Below are positions 13,044 through 14,187 of a DNA stretch of 14,187 bases, one piece after another. Below the pieces are notes generated by a model. The model did no database searches. It saw nothing but the letters and a program-made list of their open reading frames with translations, and had not been told where the DNA came from. The stretch comes from Acidobacteriota bacterium (lineage in GTDB: Bacteria > Acidobacteriota > Terriglobia > Acidiferrales > UBA7541), in the NCBI GenBank assembly GCA_003224075.1, contig QHYF01000020.1, positions 1 through 14,187 of the forward strand. The letters are read 5' to 3'. How positions within the stretch are numbered: the stretch's first letter is position 1; each line of letters begins with the position of its first letter. A program made the translations under genes and the position numbers.

Positions 13044-14048
13044 ATGCTCGCCTTCATCGTTCAAGGCCGCAGACTTGTAGCCAGGAAAAAGCCGCTACCG
13101 AAATTGCGAAAGGGCTGGGCGCTCATTCGCGTGCGGCTCGCCGGGATCTGCAACACCGACGTTGAAATTCTTCGCGGGTATCACAATTTTCGCGGGACGC
13201 CTGGGCATGAGTTCCTCGGCGAAGTCGCGGATGTGCGCGGCGTTTCGAACGCAACAAAGAAAAGATGGATGGGGCAGCGCGTTTGCGGAGAAATTAACGT
13301 TTCTTGTTCTGCGCGTGGCTTCAAGCCGGTGTGCGATTTTTGCCGCCGCAGCTTGAAAACACACTGTGCGCGGCGCACCGTTCTCGGTATCGTCGCGCAC
13401 GACGGCGCCTTCGCCGAATATCTCGCTTTGCCGCTGGAAAACCTGCATCTCGTTCCAGATAACATCACAGATGAGCAGGCGGTTTTTGTGGAGCCGCTCG
13501 CCGCCGCGTGCGAGATCCTGGAGCAGGTTGACGTGAAGAAATTCCGTTTCGCCGCCGTCCTCGGCGATGGCAAACTCGCGCAACTCATCGCGCGCGTGCT
13601 GCACACAGCGATACCGCGTGTCGTCATGTACGGCAAGCACGAGAAAAAATTAGCTGTCGCGCACCGTGCGGGCATTCAAACAAGAAAAGTCCGCGGCGAT
13701 GCGAGTGACCTGAAGCGCATCAAAGAAGATTTCCCGCTCGTCGTTGAGGCTACCGGCTCGCCCACCGGGCTCGCACTGGCGCAGCAGATGACCGAGCCGC
13801 GCGGAATGGTAGTCCTTAAATCCACGTTTCATGGGGCCGCTCCCGTGGAAACCTGGCCCATCGTCGTCAAAGAAATCAACATCATCGGGTCCCGCTGCGG
13901 CCCGTTCGCGAGAGCGATCGCCTTGCTTCGTTCCCGCAAAGTCGATCCGCACCCGCTCATCACGCGCAGGTTTCCCCTCGCGGAAGCACCAACGGCGATT
14001 CGCTTTGCTCAACAATCAGGCGTGATGAAAGTCCTGTTGAAATCCTGA
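13044..14048 (+). CDS. Zinc-type medium-chain dehydrogenase/reductase (alcohol-dehydrogenase-like)
   Basis: A 334-residue MDR-superfamily oxidoreductase. The N-terminal GroES-like domain has catalytic zinc ligands Cys36 (GICNTD), His55-Glu56 (GTPGHEFLGE) and Glu150 (VFVEPLAA). A structural-zinc lobe holds Cys88, Cys97, Cys100 and Cys108; the first gap is eight residues, where the usual family spacing is two. The Rossmann domain begins AAVLGDGKLAQLIARVL (169-185), with GDGKLA in place of the usual GxGxxG ending. VVEATGSPTGL follows. The substrate is unknown; a sorbitol/threonine-dehydrogenase-like polyol or sugar enzyme is possible. GAAGG (13034-13038) lies 5 bases before the ATG, and the gene starts 15 bases after selA, so co-transcription is likely. 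Confidence 0.88.
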   Translation: MLAFIVQGRRLVARKKPLPKLRKGWALIRVRLAGICNTDVEILRGYHNFRGTPGHEFLGEVADVRGVSNATKKRWMGQRVCGEINVSCSARGFKPVCDFCRRSLKTHCARRTVLGIVAHDGAFAEYLALPLENLHLVPDNITDEQAVFVEPLAAACEILEQVDVKKFRFAAVLGDGKLAQLIARVLHTAIPRVVMYGKHEKKLAVAHRAGIQTRKVRGDASDLKRIKEDFPLVVEATGSPTGLALAQQMTEPRGMVVLKSTFHGAAPVETWPIVVKEINIIGSRCGPFARAIALLRSRKVDPHPLITRRFPLAEAPTAIRFAQQSGVMKVLLKS

Positions 14049-14187
14049 CGCCGGCGGAAACATGCCCTGGGCTAATGAAAAAGACAACGGCGAGACGCAA
14101 GGAATGTAGAAATTCGCAGAGACTTTTCGCGAAGTGTTCACAAGCGGTTGATGCAGGAGGCGAAGCAGGCGGCGCCGAAGCCGTTGT
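14049..14187. other. Window-edge region with no assignable gene
   Basis: Two readings are possible. On the minus strand, 14187 to 14138 gives NGFGAACFASCINRL and a TGA stop, with nearly every codon ending in C; that fits the tail of a convergent gene. On the plus strand, a frame from ATG 14075 (MKKTTARRKECRNSQ...) stays open to the edge, as does ATG 14151 (MQEAKQAAPKPL). None has a ribosome binding site or recognisable family. Confidence 0.25.

Noticed and set aside
14138..14187. Partial convergent gene on the minus strand at the window edge
   Set aside because: Codons end almost all in C and a TGA is present, which is suggestive, but 16 codons are too few to call a gene.

Overview
This window reads as a high-GC chromosomal segment. 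Acidobacteriota is my best guess. It rests on family content (a protein resembling the MXAN_5187 C-terminal family, a DUF6265-type exported protein, selA) and on the short period-7/14 tandem repeats between genes; it is an inference, not a proven assignment. Most of the DNA is ordinary core-genome coding sequence, with short intergenic gaps and no stretch over 300 bases without a gene. I found no rRNA, tRNA, CRISPR array, insertion sequence or phage gene.

Left part (1-5691, minus strand): a six-gene cluster transcribed right to left. It begins with a secreted TPR-repeat protein and continues with ispE (isoprenoid synthesis), prs (PRPP synthetase), rplY (L25/CTC), pth (peptidyl-tRNA hydrolase) and the first 27 codons of rpsF (S6). 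The ispE-prs-rplY-pth order is a known conserved neighbourhood. A sigma-70-like promoter lies just in front of the TPR gene.

Middle (5829-7624, plus strand): a compact arsenic-detoxification operon divergent from the TPR gene. It comprises arsR (repressor with a vicinal Cys pair near its C-terminus), a 37-codon ORF overlapping both neighbours, arsM (As(III) S-adenosylmethionine methyltransferase) and arsC (thioredoxin-class arsenate reductase with the Cys10/Cys82/Cys89 triad). No arsenite efflux pump is present, so the visible chemistry is arsenate reduction followed by methylation. The arsR promoter has a perfect TTGACA box, places the likely transcription start on the ATG (leaderless) and is overlapped by an inverted repeat. 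An exported DUF6265-like protein follows.

Centre-right (8301-8973, plus strand): a VapBC-type toxin-antitoxin pair with a palindrome over its probable promoter.

Right part: purH and a small charged MXAN_5187-C-like protein on the minus strand (9131-11404), divergent from selA (selenocysteine synthase) and a zinc-type medium-chain dehydrogenase on the plus strand (11589-14048). selA implies a selenocysteine-decoding organism; selB, selC and selD are not in view. The last 139 bases hold no gene I can assign.

No wholly new system is evident. The parts most worth a second look are the overlapping small ORF plus strong hairpin between arsR and arsM, the possible leaderless promoters, the heptad-period intergenic repeats, and the palindromic -35 region between selA and its divergent neighbour.
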